Source: Apoda limacodes
Taxonomy: Eukaryota > Arthropoda > Insecta > Lepidoptera > Limacodidae
Length of the DNA stretch: 64,000 nt
Direction: 5' to 3'
Assembly (NCBI GenBank): GCA_946406115.1
Contig: OX291558.1
Location: 21,382,205-21,446,204, forward strand
In this document: piece after piece, positions 29,606 to 41,590 of the stretch
Numbering within the stretch: the first letter of the stretch is position 1
Layout of the letters: each line of letters begins with the position of its first letter
Made by a program: the position numbers and the translations under genes
Notes under the pieces: generated by a model
Seen by the model: the letters and a program-made list of their open reading frames with translations, nothing else
Databases searched by the model: none
What the model was told of the DNA's origin: nothing

Positions 29606-30912
29606 CTGTAAAAGTTCACAGAAATGTGTCTTTTGGGCAGAAATTGCAGAAATATTAGAAAATTGTACAAAGTAGGTACATATGAGTGTGTTGTTCTTTT
29701 TTTAATTAATGTAATGTTAATCAATTTTGTATGGGTACAGAACACTGTTATGAGACCTGACTTTCTATTGACGTCTACTTTACTGATAAATAGACCTTGG
29801 TATGGTACAAAGTACAAATATGGAGTCTGCTTGCATGTTACTTTATTTACTACACAGTGACATACAGTTCACAAAGTGACATAAAGACATCGTTTGCATA
29901 GTACACACAGTTGGCCCAACTTGATGAAGGTCATGCTAGTAGCCTGCAAACAGTAGCAGTCAAGGCTTGCCGCTACGCGCAAGTGTAGTTTACAGTTTTA
30001 CGAAATTTGCATACTAACAGAGTGAAGAGCTTTTAATATTTCATATACAAGAATTTTTATTTCAGGGCTTAAACAACATTATTCCTCTTGGGGCCTAATG
30101 GCACTGTGTGTATTAAGGAGTACCATATGCAGTGTATCGCGGTAATAGAACCCCAAAATAATTAGAAGAAAAAAAAAAGTTTAAAAAGTAAAACCCTTAA
30201 AAAAAAGAGTACAATGTAGTAAAAGTATTCTAGTCTGTAATTCTTAGTTACCAACTGGAGGATAGCCATGGTCGCATGCCACTTTGATTTGGGACATAAA
30301 TAATGACTAACAGAGTCTACATAATGCGGCGCATATAAGTCTACATAATGGCTGCCGGCTGTCACTGGCTCCCTGAGGCTCCAGATACCCAAATATTTAA
30401 AATTATTGCAATGACCTAAATCATACTCTAAAATGATTGTTAAGTAAATTAATCTGAGACCGTGGTGGTATGCAGCTTTATCCTTTTAGTTGATAGATAA
30501 TATTTCAGACAAAGATATTTATTGTTTTGTACTTACTTTCCACCCTGCGGTATTTTTAAAAGTATTTTAAAAAAATTTAAATTTTTGTCCTTTAAGTTTT
30601 GTATTATTTGATTTAATCACATAGGTAAGTATTTGTTAACACAGAATATGCATCCTTGGGATCATCATTCCAATTAAAGTATCCAGGACATGGGCTATGC
30701 TATGAGCAAAATTATATCTATACACATTCACCGTGTGTGTAATAGGCACCTATTACATATTCTACATATTCTGGACATAAATTCTAAAAAAATCTAAAAT
30801 TATATGTTTAAAAATGCAACTTACTATTAAAAAAATTGCAGTGTAGAAAGTAAGTACAAAACAACAAAAGTCTTTTAAGAATTTAATAAAAAAAGAAAAA
30901 TATAATGCTTAC
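29606..30912 (-). other. intron of the small-protein gene
   Basis: AT-rich. The minus frame 30162-30392 has no usable splice sites and is treated as noise. Confidence 0.4.
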
Positions 30913-30976
30913 GATTTTTTTTTTCCATTTCAAACAAATCTTGGCTTCGGAGCCGTTTCGTTGGTCCATCCGTCAT
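30913..30976 (-). CDS. ATG exon of the small-protein gene
   Basis: ATG at 30974-30976 lies one base after an acceptor (ttataattccag), so an untranslated exon must precede it. The exon reads MTDGPTKRLRSQDLFEMEKK and N, then ends with one base before a C/GTAAGC donor (GT at 30911-30912). The KRLR cluster is a possible nuclear localisation signal. The chain M..N, split proline, then IHTPLNEL is in frame with the exon at 29427-29605. Confidence 0.5.
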
Positions 30977-31499
30977 ACTGGAATTATAGAAAATATAATT
31001 ACAAGGTACTCTATGAGTAAATATTCAGTGATTTGCGAAATGTTGTATTAGAATAGATTATTTTTATTTTGTTTCCAAGAAGCTAAGGTTATTTTTTATA
31101 AATAGAGTGAACAATAACGCATTCACATACATCTTTTTTTTGTTTGACATATGCAGTTTTGCATATGCATGATGTTTTCCTTCACAGAAAAGTCAGTAGT
31201 GTGAATAATCAATGTACTAGAGAAATTACAAAAGTGTTTATTATTAGTGAAATAGGAACCCCTCAGCCACCACCAACCTGTGAATAAAATGAATGTATGT
31301 TTGGGTAAATTAACTTAAGGTCCTATATATTGCAATCCCAGATTGGCCACCCAACGCTGACAGGGCTCTGCATGCGAGCAGGCACATCACACAAACATGC
31401 ATATATACATACACATATTCAGACAAACATCATTTACCTGGAAGTGGAAAAGCTGACACAACAACTTAATAAGTTGCATTGTTATTGTAGAATTATTGG

Positions 31500-31721
31500 G
31501 GTGCGTTCCAAATCGCAACGAGGAAGTTAAAAAAGTGGTTTTGGGACGCCCGGGGTAGAGTAATTTTCCAACTGTCAAGTTGAATTCTTTACACTGCCAT
31601 AGAAAAGGTTGAAAATCACTCCTGTCAGTGCGAAAATTAACTGTCAAACGCTCGTTCCAGAACTGGTTAATTTTTCAACTTTACCGGGCGATTATTACTC
31701 GGCGTGATTTGGAACATAGCC
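31500..31721. mobile_element. MITE with imperfect inverted ends
   Basis: The outer sequences gttccaaatcgcaacgag (left) and tcggcgtgatttggaac (right) are inverted relatives. Inside, cgcccgg...attttcc (31549 on) pairs with aatttttcaactttaccgggcg. Length about 220 bp, non-coding. Confidence 0.55.
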
Positions 31722-31984
31722 TTAATGTAACTGTATTGCAAAAGATGACATTTCAGACCAGTCTATTTTAGCGTCTGAGCTAGCTAAGATTGACACCTTT
31801 TTTTTTGATAGAGTAGCACCTCCTTGTACACGAAAGAGAGTTGGCGGAAAAGAATGTTTTGTGGAAAAAAAAACTCTCAAATTAAAAAAGTCTATAATGA
31901 AATACTAATGTTAGGTCAGGTTTTGTTTTTTCCCCCGAACAGAGTGCAGAAAAGCGAGGGCAGCCCATAGAGGGGTGGGCTTAA

Positions 31985-34060
31985 TATATATCAGTTAAAT
32001 TAAAAATTAAATTTGTACACCATATGTATATCGCACTGACCATTCAGATGATGCTCTATTATATCAAAATCTGGCAGCAGCCACTGAAAAAAATTCTATT
32101 ATAATTGCTGGCGATTTTAACTATCCTTGCATAGAATGGCCGATCACAACTGAACAGAAACTAACAGGTTCATCTAAAATTTTTAGAGACTTCAACACCA
32201 ACCTGTTGCAACTTGTGTCTAGCCCCGCGAGATTTCGTACAAATAATGTACCGTCGCTTCTGGATCTTGTTATGACTAATGAAGAGAATTTTATATTAGA
32301 ATTCAAGCACAGTCCTCCTATAGGCAAGAGTGATCACTGTGTATTGGAATTTAAAGTGCAGTGTTTGATACATAACCACAGCCACAATACAAAATACAAA
32401 CGCTACTATGAATGCATAAATTATGACTTGTTTTATAGAGATCTAATATCAGCTTTTGACAATTTACCCCTCCAAGCTGATATTCAGGAATCCTGGGAGA
32501 CTGTGAAGGATATCCTATATAAAAATATTGGAAAATACGCTCCACTCCAAAAGATAAAAAAAAGAAAGCTAACAAGCTTTGGATCGATAATGACATCTTG
32601 CTCTTGTTAGAAGAAAAAAGAAAATTATGGAAAGTATACTCATTGACCAGTACCAAAGAGGGCTATGAAAAGTATAGAGCAATTAACAATAGGTGTGTGG
32701 CTGAATGCAGAAGGAAACGGGCAAAGTTCGAAGCAAATATACTTAGTAAAGGTGAAAAAGGGTTCTTTTCACACATAAGAAGAGCAACTACAACAAAAGT
32801 TGGTATTCCCCCAGCGATCAACGATACACAAGGTAATCTGGTTACTGAGCCTGCTGATATTGCCGAGACTTTTTCCATTGGATTTCAAAAAGAGTACTCT
32901 CAGGAACCTGATCTCACAGTCAATCCAGTGATTGAAAACCTAGCATGTTTGGAAAACTCCTTGACTGACATCTTATTCACAAATAATATTGTTTACAAAG
33001 TACTTAGAGAACTTGATAGTGGATCAGCTCCTGGTACTGATAATATTCCTAGCTGTATTTTGAAAAAAGACCCTACCATATTTGTAACTATATTATGTGA
33101 ACTCATGTATCCTTTGAAACAGCCAAACTACCTCAAGATTGGAAGCATGCAGTAGTGACACCAGTGTATAAGAGTGGTAACAAGGCAGATTCATCTAAAT
33201 ACAGACCTATTAGCCTAACAAGCATTATTTGTAAATGCATGGAGAGGATAATACTAGATCAACTAAAACTGTTCTACAATAGAGAAAATGTTATATTGAT
33301 TCATCAACATGGCTTTGTACAAATGCGATCATCAGTTACAAATCTCATATCCTCTGTTTATGCCTGGACCACGGACCTAACCATAAAAATCCAGTTGATG
33401 TTATTTATCTTTATTTTGAATGGGCTTTTGACAAAGTACCTCACCAGCGATTATTATTAAAGCTAGAGCATTTCGGCATCAGGGGCAAACTTTTGAACTG
33501 GATTAAGGAATACCTTACACAACGCACATTCCAAGTACGAGTTGGAGAAACTTTATCATAGACAAGAGGAGTTCTCAGTGGAGTCCCACAGGGAAGTGTG
33601 CTTGCTCCAACGTTATTTAGCATTTTTGTCACTGATTTGATTGCTTTGCTAAAATCTTCAGCCAATTTCTTTGCAGACAATGGTAAATTTTTTGGTAACC
33701 CACTGGTACAATCAGGACAGTTACAGAATGACATTGATCATTTACATGAATGGTCTCAACAGTGGATAATTAAACTCAATGCAAATAAGTGTACAGTGCT
33801 GCACCTAGGGAACAACAATCCACATCAAACATACTGGCTCAATGGCGCACCGATTTCTGCTGTGAACTCACAGAAAGATTTGGGGATATTAATTACAAGC
33901 AATTTAAAATGGGCAGATCATATCAGTGCACTAGTGAAAAAAGCTAAGTCTTTCCGTAAGACCTTTCTTTCCACAACACAATTACTCAGAAAGTGGTGTG
34001 CAATATTGGTTTCTGATCTGAAGGGCGTGATAGTAAGATGGTGTCTTCTTGAGTGACCAT
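31985..34060 (+). mobile_element. LINE with endonuclease and reverse transcriptase (CR1/L2-like)
   Basis: An AP-endonuclease C-terminal part comes first: IIIAGDFNYPCIEWP, SLLDLVMTNE, GKSDHCVLEF (about 32030-32360). A linker and reverse transcriptase blocks follow: LRELDSGSAPGTDNIPSCIL, KYRPISLTSIICKCMERI, FDKVPHQRLLLKLEHFGIRG, GVPQGSVLAPTLFSIFV and NANKCTVLHLG. The catalytic FADD reads FADN, and there are at least three frameshifts and a stop, so it is inactive. The 3' end is unclear after 34060. It is a different family from the CR1 tail repeats. Confidence 0.85.
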
Positions 34061-35234
34061 GAGAATTTGCATCCTTCAAGACAAACATGTCACGTATGTA
34101 AGGTAGGTTGTAATTGCATGTCAGGATTTAATATGTCTCGATTAGATCACCCCTCATACGCCGATATTTTTCTATTGCTTCCGTTATTGCCCATAGCTGT
34201 AAATATCACTAGGGGTAGCAGAAACTGAACCAAATGCCACTCTAGGCTTTAAAAGAGAGTTAATACATGTATGTTAAAACTTAAAGCTGCTAAAAGGCTT
34301 CTATTGATGCTCATGTACGCTTCTGAACTGCATAAAGACTTTAATTGCAGACTTTTTAACGGAACTGTACTAAAGATATATTTATCACTGTTCTGCCTCT
34401 GAAAGTTTAATTGCAGAAGTGATTTGTGCTTTTGTGCAGACTTAAGTTGCAATTTGATCGACTGTTTTACTAATAGCGACATTAAGGCTTCACAATAGAA
34501 GCAGGAGCGTAATGAACATTGCCTACTCATTTGGATACATTCTGCTATTTTTATTGGAGAAATCACATCTTATAAAATATTTGAGCCAGTTTAAAAGAAA
34601 TATGGATGTGAAATAGTAACATAATAAGTGTTAAACAATTGAAAGAGCGAAAAATATAGAAGCAGCTACAAACAATCATCGTATTTTAGGGTTTTAAACG
34701 AGTTCTACGGATCTCTTAACAAATAACTATAAGTGTGGTTCGCTACCTGGAATAAGTACCAAATAGTGATTATGAAGACTTGAACTGCATTAGTGGTACA
34801 GGTATTACTTGGACTTTCAAAAGAGTGAAACTTAACGCTTTGACACGCAGAGAGGAAATATTAAGGTTGAAGTTGCAAGTTAAAGCTGCTTCTCATAGAT
34901 GCCATGTTTACAAGACAATTATTTATCATTACTTGAGGAATTTATAGGTATTTATCACAATTAGTAGAAAAATATCACTAAATATAGAATCAGCAACTTA
35001 CTAAATACAAATGTATTCAAGTATGTAATTTCCATATCCTGTAGGTATGTGATATAATTTTATTTATATAATAATATTTTACATATTTTACGATATTCTG
35101 AGGTAATTATTGAGGCGGGTTAAAAATACTCCAATAATATTAACTATATGCACGATAAACTGATCTGCGTTTTTAGCCACTTGCATATAATACAAAGTAC
35201 AACTCAAAAACACTTTCCTTCATTTAACTTATTA
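34061..35234. other. no gene seen; inverted and repeated motifs
   Basis: Contains scattered motifs (ttaattgcaga twice; gcttctattg at about 34293 and its inverse in the segment near 34490) that suggest a degraded MITE at about 34250-34520. The rest is AT-rich. Confidence 0.4.
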
Positions 35235-35240
35235 TTTATT
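35235..35240 (-). terminator. polyadenylation signal AATAAA
   Basis: Complement of tttatt, about 75 nt after the TGA of the exon 35313-35635. Confidence 0.45.
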
Positions 35241-35312
35241 TGTATTCAGTAATGTCTGACTCAGGAACAACAGATGTATTTAATAAATTTAAGAGAGAGA
35301 TAAATTAAACTT

Positions 35313-35635
35313 TCATTCATTCAATAAGCGCCACAAGAGCTTTGGTGTGGTGTTAATTATTAGTTGCAGCTCTTGTACCGCTTTAATGTCACAATTATGA
35401 AGTTCCAATGGAGCTGTAGCTTGCAAAAAGTTGTGCCCCTTTTGGCTGCAAAGCAGCTGCAAAAGGTCTGCAGTGCATGCTCTGACGCTTGAGCTTGGTG
35501 CCTTCGGGAATAATCGGATTAGCTCCAAAGCTCTTAAGCAACTAGTTTGTGGAAGTTGGAATAGACACACCAGCATCTCATGCTGCTCGTCTATAATTTT
35601 AATAATAATTCTATATAAGCTTATTTTGCCCCTTC
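35313..35635 (-). CDS. terminal exon of an unidentified helical protein
   Basis: A long open minus frame ends at TGA 35313-35315. The best acceptor is acatatag (AG at 35636-35637), giving GKISLYRIIIKIIDEQHEML and then QLPQTSCLRALELIRLFPKA, SVRACTADLLQLLCSQKG and AVQELQLIINTTPKLLWRLL. Composition and leucine spacing look like stacked amphipathic helices of an ARM/HEAT-type protein; the family is not identified. Nearby repeats and a lack of known domains leave some doubt, but length, frame and polyA signal favour a real gene end. Confidence 0.45.
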
Positions 35636-35784
35636 CTATATGTATAAGTGACCTTCCAATAATATAATTTTTAATTAAAACCTTAAAACCTATCATAATG
35701 AAATGCTAGTAAAACTAAGTTATCACAGAATATATCAAATTTTTGGTATGTTTTTAGTCTCTCTTCGTCATACGATACTCACTT

Positions 35785-35818
35785 GCCAAGCCCATCCTGT
35801 TCAAACAATAAAGTAACT
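35785..35818 (-). CDS. candidate penultimate exon of the helical-protein gene
   Basis: The donor ggcaa/gtgagt (GT at 35783-35784) is excellent. With the acceptor at 35819-35820 it reads LLYCLNRMGLA and ends with 1 nt that fits the next exon. An alternative acceptor at 35830-35831 gives YLQVTLLFEQDGLG and would need a slightly different downstream acceptor. Two further candidates upstream, 36146-36171 and 36228-36260, keep the phase (reading QDTINIYN and IVIIKIFSYA). They are very short and separated by only 56 bp, so they are not annotated. Confidence 0.3.
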
Positions 35819-36699
35819 TGAAGGTACCTAGCGTGGCAACCCAAAAATATTAATAATATAAGAATTATAGATTAATTTAATTGATTCCTAATCCACAGGT
35901 CATAGCATGGTATTTTGTTTTTTGATAGTTGTCAGCTTTCAATAAATTTTAACCACTGGTACACAAAATCCACCTTTACACCAATTTAATCTGTAGTTCT
36001 TTATGGTAGTGCACCTAGACCGCTCCTGTCTTTACTGTAGTGTCTTTCGCTCTCGGTATTCAGCTTAGGATTTTAAGAAGAAAAGCTTTTGAACAAGGCT
36101 CGAGACGAGTAATTTCATATGTACGGCTCAAGGAGATTTACTTACATTATATATATTTATAGTATCTTGTTCTGTTCGCAGATTTACAAAACTTTTATTA
36201 TTAATTAATAGTAATAATTCCATACACCTGCGTAGCTAAATATCTTTATAATCACAATATCTTTAAAAGCAGAAATATTGAAGAGACCAACCGCTAAGTT
36301 TGATAAGTAAATAACCTACCACAAAATAACTATTTTGGTTATTGGAAGTTAATCAAAATAAATGAAGGAAAGCAAAGAGAAATTGTTTTGTGGCAATAGT
36401 AAATAAACAAAACTAGTGTTTCCATTTTTTCCTTGACCAGTGTGACCAGATTTAAATTTATGAATAATGCAAGCATATTACTGTATATCAGTAATAATAG
36501 GTATTATAGTCAATTTACAATTACATATTATTAAATTACCATATAATTATATAACCTTTATCCACTACAAGATAAAAATGCTATCGGTGTCCAATCAGCT
36601 GCTGCAACTGCTGCAAATGTGCTCTGTGTGTCAGAGACTCTATTCTCTTACACATAATCATTGAAATAATTTCGAATCGCATTTGTTTTAACATTTTCA

Positions 36700-36850
36700 T
36701 TTATGGGTATATGTGTTCTATGGTCTATAGAAGCGACGCATTCTCAACAGTACTCTGAAAACGTTGTTGTACTGCACACATAAGGCGCTGTATGTCTGCG
36801 TATATTTTACCCATAGGCTGCACGTAGGTATAGGAAGTTTGGCAATATGC
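36700..36850 (-). mobile_element. non-LTR retrotransposon C-terminal fragment
   Basis: The complement reads ISYEVTAWLEHIAKLPIP followed by WVKYTQTYSALCVQYNNVFR and VLLRMRRFYRP then a stop. The VQYNN.FR.LL..PRF pattern is typical of moth LINE ORF2 C-termini. Confidence 0.6.
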
Positions 36851-37425
36851 TCTAACCAAGCGGTTACTTCATAGGAAATGCCTGATCAATGTTAACTCAT
36901 ATATTTTAGACATTTTCAACTAAGTATACAATAATTTCTTAGATTTATTAAGACACGAGTTTTTTTCTGTTTTTGTAATGGCTTGCCTAAACTGATGCCA
37001 AGAAAGGTTTTAAGGCTTAGGCTAAGAGCGCACTACTAGGAGATATAGAAGTTTGATATCTGTTTTTCAATTTCAAGCACACTCGCCAATGCAAAAAATT
37101 AGCAAAAATTAGCATGGTGACACAAATAAATAAAAACCTATGGGGTAAGTAGTAAATTCGACAAGAAGCAATGCCAAGTAGTACACATAAAGGAATAAAT
37201 CTGAAAACCGTAAAGTTGATACATTACAAAATTTTTTTTTTTTTTTTTTTGCGATTGTAACCTTATTTGCAGTTGGTGAACTAACCGCGACCTATGTCAA
37301 TGTATTGAGATAACAGTTGTCCAACGGCAAAGTTAAGTTTGTCCCTTAATACACTTTCCCTTTTAAGCGTCTGTCATGAAAGCTAGAGGTGCACTGTCTA
37401 TAGCGTACCTACACAGTGGCTTTTT
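36851..37425. other. no gene seen
   Basis: AT-rich with a T22 run at about 37231. A minus frame of about 39 codons (36905-37045) lacks supported splice sites. Confidence 0.4.
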
Positions 37426-37695
37426 TTAAGTGTTTCCGGAGTCCAAATAATTTTCGTTATGTCCTTTTTTTGCGTTGTGTAGATACTTACTTATTTTGGC
37501 CTGCTGATCAACTGCATCCTTTATGTGTGACCTATAAAAATTTATCATACCTGGGAATCGTCTTAACTGCCTATTGTTTCTGGGTTTTTGGTATTCTACT
37601 ATCGCTTTTACTTTTTCTTTGGTAGGTGAAATACCATCTTTTGAAACCTGATACCCCAGAAATTCTAAACTGTTTTGACCAAATTTCCATTTATT
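37426..37695 (-). mobile_element. Ty3/gypsy reverse transcriptase fragment
   Basis: The minus frame reads FGQNSLEFLGYQVSKDGISP, then KVKAIVEYQKPRNNRQLRRF and GMINFYRSHI. This is the conserved block after the catalytic motif (EFLGY.VS..G..P, LRRF.GM.N.YR) of gypsy reverse transcriptases. No other domain or LTR is nearby. Confidence 0.85.
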
Positions 37696-37900
37696 TCCAT
37701 TCTTCAATCTAAGTGTTCGCGGGAGGAAGTTTGTCTGAATCTGCACTGTGTGACTAGGTTTTTAGGTGTGAGAATGAATTCCCTGCTGATGGCGAGCGAT
37801 GCGATGGTAGAAAGTAGTCGTGGGCATCATTCCGAAAATATCCTTAGAACACATCCCATTATACAAGCGGCAGAACACACTGTAAAATCTTTCCCCGTGA
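37696..37900 (-). mobile_element. CR1-like LINE fragment
   Basis: Complement matches the CR1 region with gttcgcgggaggaagttt and gtgagaatgaattccctgc found at 24930-25010 and 28990-29060. Truncated on both sides; it is fused to the gypsy fragment, so one inserted into the other. Confidence 0.7.
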
Positions 37901-40900
37901 AAAGAAAGTTTTAGTTTTATGATATTTTATTTATTTGAAATTAAATTAATATAATTAAATACCTTAATTTAGCTTAATTAACTAACTTATCTATCCAAGC
38001 TCTCCAATGTGAATCCGGGGTATGCTCGAAGATTTCCGCTTGTCGTTCATGCTCACGCTACGCTGAGTTCGCTTATCCGCTCCTGGAATTTGAAAATAAA
38101 GTGTGTATATATTGGATTTATAATATTTAATTATATAAATTTTTAGGTTGTTAGGAATTTTAATAATTTAAAATCAAAAATAAAATTGAAGTGACTTTAG
38201 AAAAGGAGTTTAATGGAATAGATATTTTGAAATCTCTATAATATAAAAGAAATATAAAATTATAAATCAACAGATAAATTGCAAATATGAGATGGGAGGT
38301 AAGAAGCATTTTAATTAATTGGACCCTTTTTTTGAAATCTATTTAAATTAATTAATTGGATTAATTATATCTCCAAACAGATATAATTAATTCTGCTTTT
38401 TTTTTGTAATTATCAAATTAATTATTATAATTTGACCAATCATATCTGTTGCCCTCTCCTCGAGAATTTTAAATAGAAAAACCGCAATCTATTTAAAATC
38501 TCTCTACACATAAAGGCTGTCCAGTGACTCTATTTACTACATAGCAGAAAAATAAAACACTCATAAAAAAAAACAAGAAATATAAATTGAGTGTTTTGGT
38601 ATATACTAATTTTAACTATCAGCGAGTTATGATGGGCCAATTAAGAGCCATAAACTAAAAAGGGACGCTGAAATAAAATTAGATTAATACACATTTAAAG
38701 AAATGAACATTTAAGTACATAAATGATTGAGATAGTAAGCTGAATTAATAGTTCCTTTCTCATAAGAAAAAAAAATAGCATAAATCAATTTTTCAGTGAG
38801 TTCGTGTTTAGTTTTTGTATTTTAAAACTTTACTGAATCATTCATTACTTAGGTACAATAAAATACCTAATTATTTAATTAATGTTAATTAGGATAAACA
38901 ATTTCTTACGATTTATTTATTTGATGGAATAAAAATAAAGTAATGCCATTCAAGTGAAAAGTTTAAATGGTAATTAATTATACTCAGCTTTTTTGAATTT
39001 CAGCATTATAGTCCTGAAATATCTTCAGCCCCACAGGTTCATAACGTCTACATTCCTTTGACGACTCCCGTTGAACATACACGAATCAGCACTCGTAAAA
39101 CATGAGAAACATGAAAATAAAAAATAGTGAATAAAAATAACATTACACTATAACATTGACAGCTGAAAGGAAAATTTAATTAAATGTAAATAACAGAATT
39201 ACTTTTCAAACTTCAGCTTTCAAAAATACAACTCATTCCAGAACATACTCTTTATCATTTAAAATCTCATTAGAAATCTCGTTACATAAATGCATCTCTC
39301 CTTATATACAACATACATCGCCTTAATTTTTTGTAATTATGTGTGATTTACAATGTATATTTGTAGTATAAAATATATATTATGTATATATATAATTGGA
39401 ATTTACGTACCTCAATTTTTTTTTGAGATCTTGCTTTTGAAAACTTAAGAACTTCGTGTCGAGGTTCGTAGTTTTGTTACTTTTCGAGTTAAGGTTATGT
39501 TTTATTTAATTGTATGTAAGTGTAGGATTACCAGAGCCACGAACTCTTCTTGCGTAAGTGTCCTGTAATCGTTTGTTCTATTTACTTGCACGTGCGTTCC
39601 TCCACACTCCGCCGGTACGAAGAGTATATAGTTTGTGTACATAGATGTTATGTATTTGACGAAATTCTCAAAGAGAAAATTTTATTTAAAATAAAAAATC
39701 AGAAAACTCAAATAATCCATGCTATAAACATAAAACAAAGAAATATGTACTAAATATATATATATATATACATAATGTATTATGTTCTATGTGTTATATT
39801 CTAAGGAAGACAAAAATAGTCACTCATTCTTTCATCCCATGAAATACCATGAAAATGTACCCAATAGGTATTTTTACAAATACATAATTCTTTATGTAAC
39901 ATGAACTTTGTCGTTTGTCGTTTTGTGATTAGTAATTTGAACTGTTGATAAAAGGCTTTTACACGAAGATTTGAAAGATACAATAAGTAGGTAGATTCTC
40001 GTCGAATTTATATAATCATTAGGTCCCAAACCTATTTAACAGTGGAATACAGTACATAAAGTAAATTAGCCTTCAGTTCATTAGATCACAATATATTTTC
40101 ACTGCGTTGAGTTTGAAAAAACATGAAGTAAAGTTCACTATGTCAACAGTAATATAAGAAGACTTAAATAAGAGTGACTCAAATTTTGTCTTTGTTTTTA
40201 GTGTTATACTACTAGAAATATCTCATACATCAACTCCCTTTGTAACACACATTTCTACAATTTTGATTTCTACAATAGACATGCATTCACCTTTAAAACA
40301 TACATCTCATTCAACTGTCACAACCATTTAGCAACATAAGAAAATATAAAAAGAAAATAATAATATGATACTACTTTACCAAAATATTTTGTAGAACACA
40401 AACCACAAATTAAAAATTTAAATATTGTAAAGTTTAATTTAACACGTCTGATCTCCAGTGCACTCTCTGGCTGACTGACTTGTATAAAAAATGAAACTCC
40501 ACGACTGTACTCTAGAGAACTCTCTGGCAGACTGAGGCAACTTCGTTCCTGCAAACGCTTCCTGGAAATTTTCTATACCAGCTATCGACTCTGGGTTTCT
40601 TAAGCATTCACACGGCTTAAGGATCTAATAAAACTGGCTATTCAATAACCCATTCTGTATCCTTTGTTCATATCTTATAAAGTGATAAATTCAAATTATA
40701 TCCTATTAGTATATGATAATAGAGTTGAAAATAAAAAAAATAAAAAGTTTGAGTACGTGATTTCCTATAACCAAATTTAGTTGACCCCTTTAAAGATTAA
40801 ATATTTTTCTCACAGTTTTCTTTTTAAACTTGTTAAACACTCGATATTTCTGTCTGTCATCATAGACGAAATTGACTATGTTAAATGAAACCACCTATTC

Positions 40901-40939
40901 CAAATTAACATAAAACGATATGTTACAACACACACTGAG
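37901..40939. other. AT-rich, no gene established
   Basis: A minus-strand peptide at about 38000-38070 (HERQAEIFEHTPDSHWRAWI, then DKLVN and a stop) looks protein-like, but an in-frame TAG lies just upstream and no splice site supports it. An untranslated-exon-like donor (ttgag/gtacgt, about 39407, minus) lies near a promoter-like region. Otherwise A/T runs, TA repeats near 39370 and 39755, and short direct repeats (actctctggc) at about 40460 and 40518. Confidence 0.4.
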
Positions 40940-41020
40940 CCAAATTCTTGAATGTTCGATACAGCCTGTGAGTTGGGATCGTCGACGATTCTTTTAGCCC
41001 GTCTTTGAGTCGAGTTAAAA
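40940..41020 (-). mobile_element. CR1-like LINE fragment (short)
   Basis: ttcgatacagcctgtgagtt and gggatcgtcgacgattct match the CR1 copies at about 25110 and 29090. Confidence 0.65.
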
Positions 41021-41397
41021 ATATAAAGCGCTTATGACCGGTTGCCCGCTTCCTTCAGCCCTTGCACCCCTACTCATACCACATACAGTTCGAAAGATAT
41101 TAACTCCGTTTAAAAAGTCTTTTGTTTGAACCGTACCTAGTCAACCCAAAAACAAAATTATGATTTATTGTTATAGGCAAAAATACAACCGCTCGTAATT
41201 TAGGCAAATTTATATATAGTTAGAAAGAAATCCCTCTAACCCTGAATTTAATATTCTCTCGAAAGTTTTGTTAAACTTTTGTCGGGATTTGATAGTTTGA
41301 CGGAAACTTTCATTTACCTCAATTAAAAAGAGATTGTTGTGACCCAAATATTGATACTTTTTCCAGAACTATACTTAAGGGACGAGAAGCAAAGGCG

Positions 41398-41590
41398 CTT
41401 CGGTTTTACTGCCTCGAAGCCTAGTTGGTAGTGTGGCCGGCTGCTGTACAGAGGGTGTGGGTTCTATTTCGGCACTGGACATACATTTATTAGATGAACA
41501 TTTGTGTTTGCCTTGACTTTGAGTGTGTCTATGTATGATGTGTGTCTATGTATGATGTGTATGTATTTACAAAAAAAGTAATATTTATCA
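41398..41590 (+). mobile_element. tRNA-derived SINE
   Basis: Box A-like cctcgaagcctagttggtag and box B-like gtgtgggttctatttcg are spaced as in a tRNA, followed by a tRNA-unrelated body (atttgtgtttgccttgac) and a duplicated 19-bp segment (tgtgtctatgtatgatg). Two further remnants lie at 19845 and 25905 in reverse orientation. Not a functional tRNA: the acceptor stem does not close. Confidence 0.65.

Noticed and set aside
36577..36662. Minus-strand peptides near 36.6 kb (ESLTHRAHLQQLQQLIGHR) as an exon of the 35.3-kb gene
   Set aside because: No donor before the stop and a poor acceptor.
38000..38090. Peptide HERQAEIFEHTPDSHWRAWI as a coding exon
   Set aside because: An in-frame TAG lies immediately upstream of the readable part and the available acceptor puts it in another frame; possibly a degraded transposon protein.
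41398..41470. A functional tRNA gene
   Set aside because: Boxes A and B are recognisable but the acceptor stem does not pair and similar degenerate copies occur; it is a SINE head.
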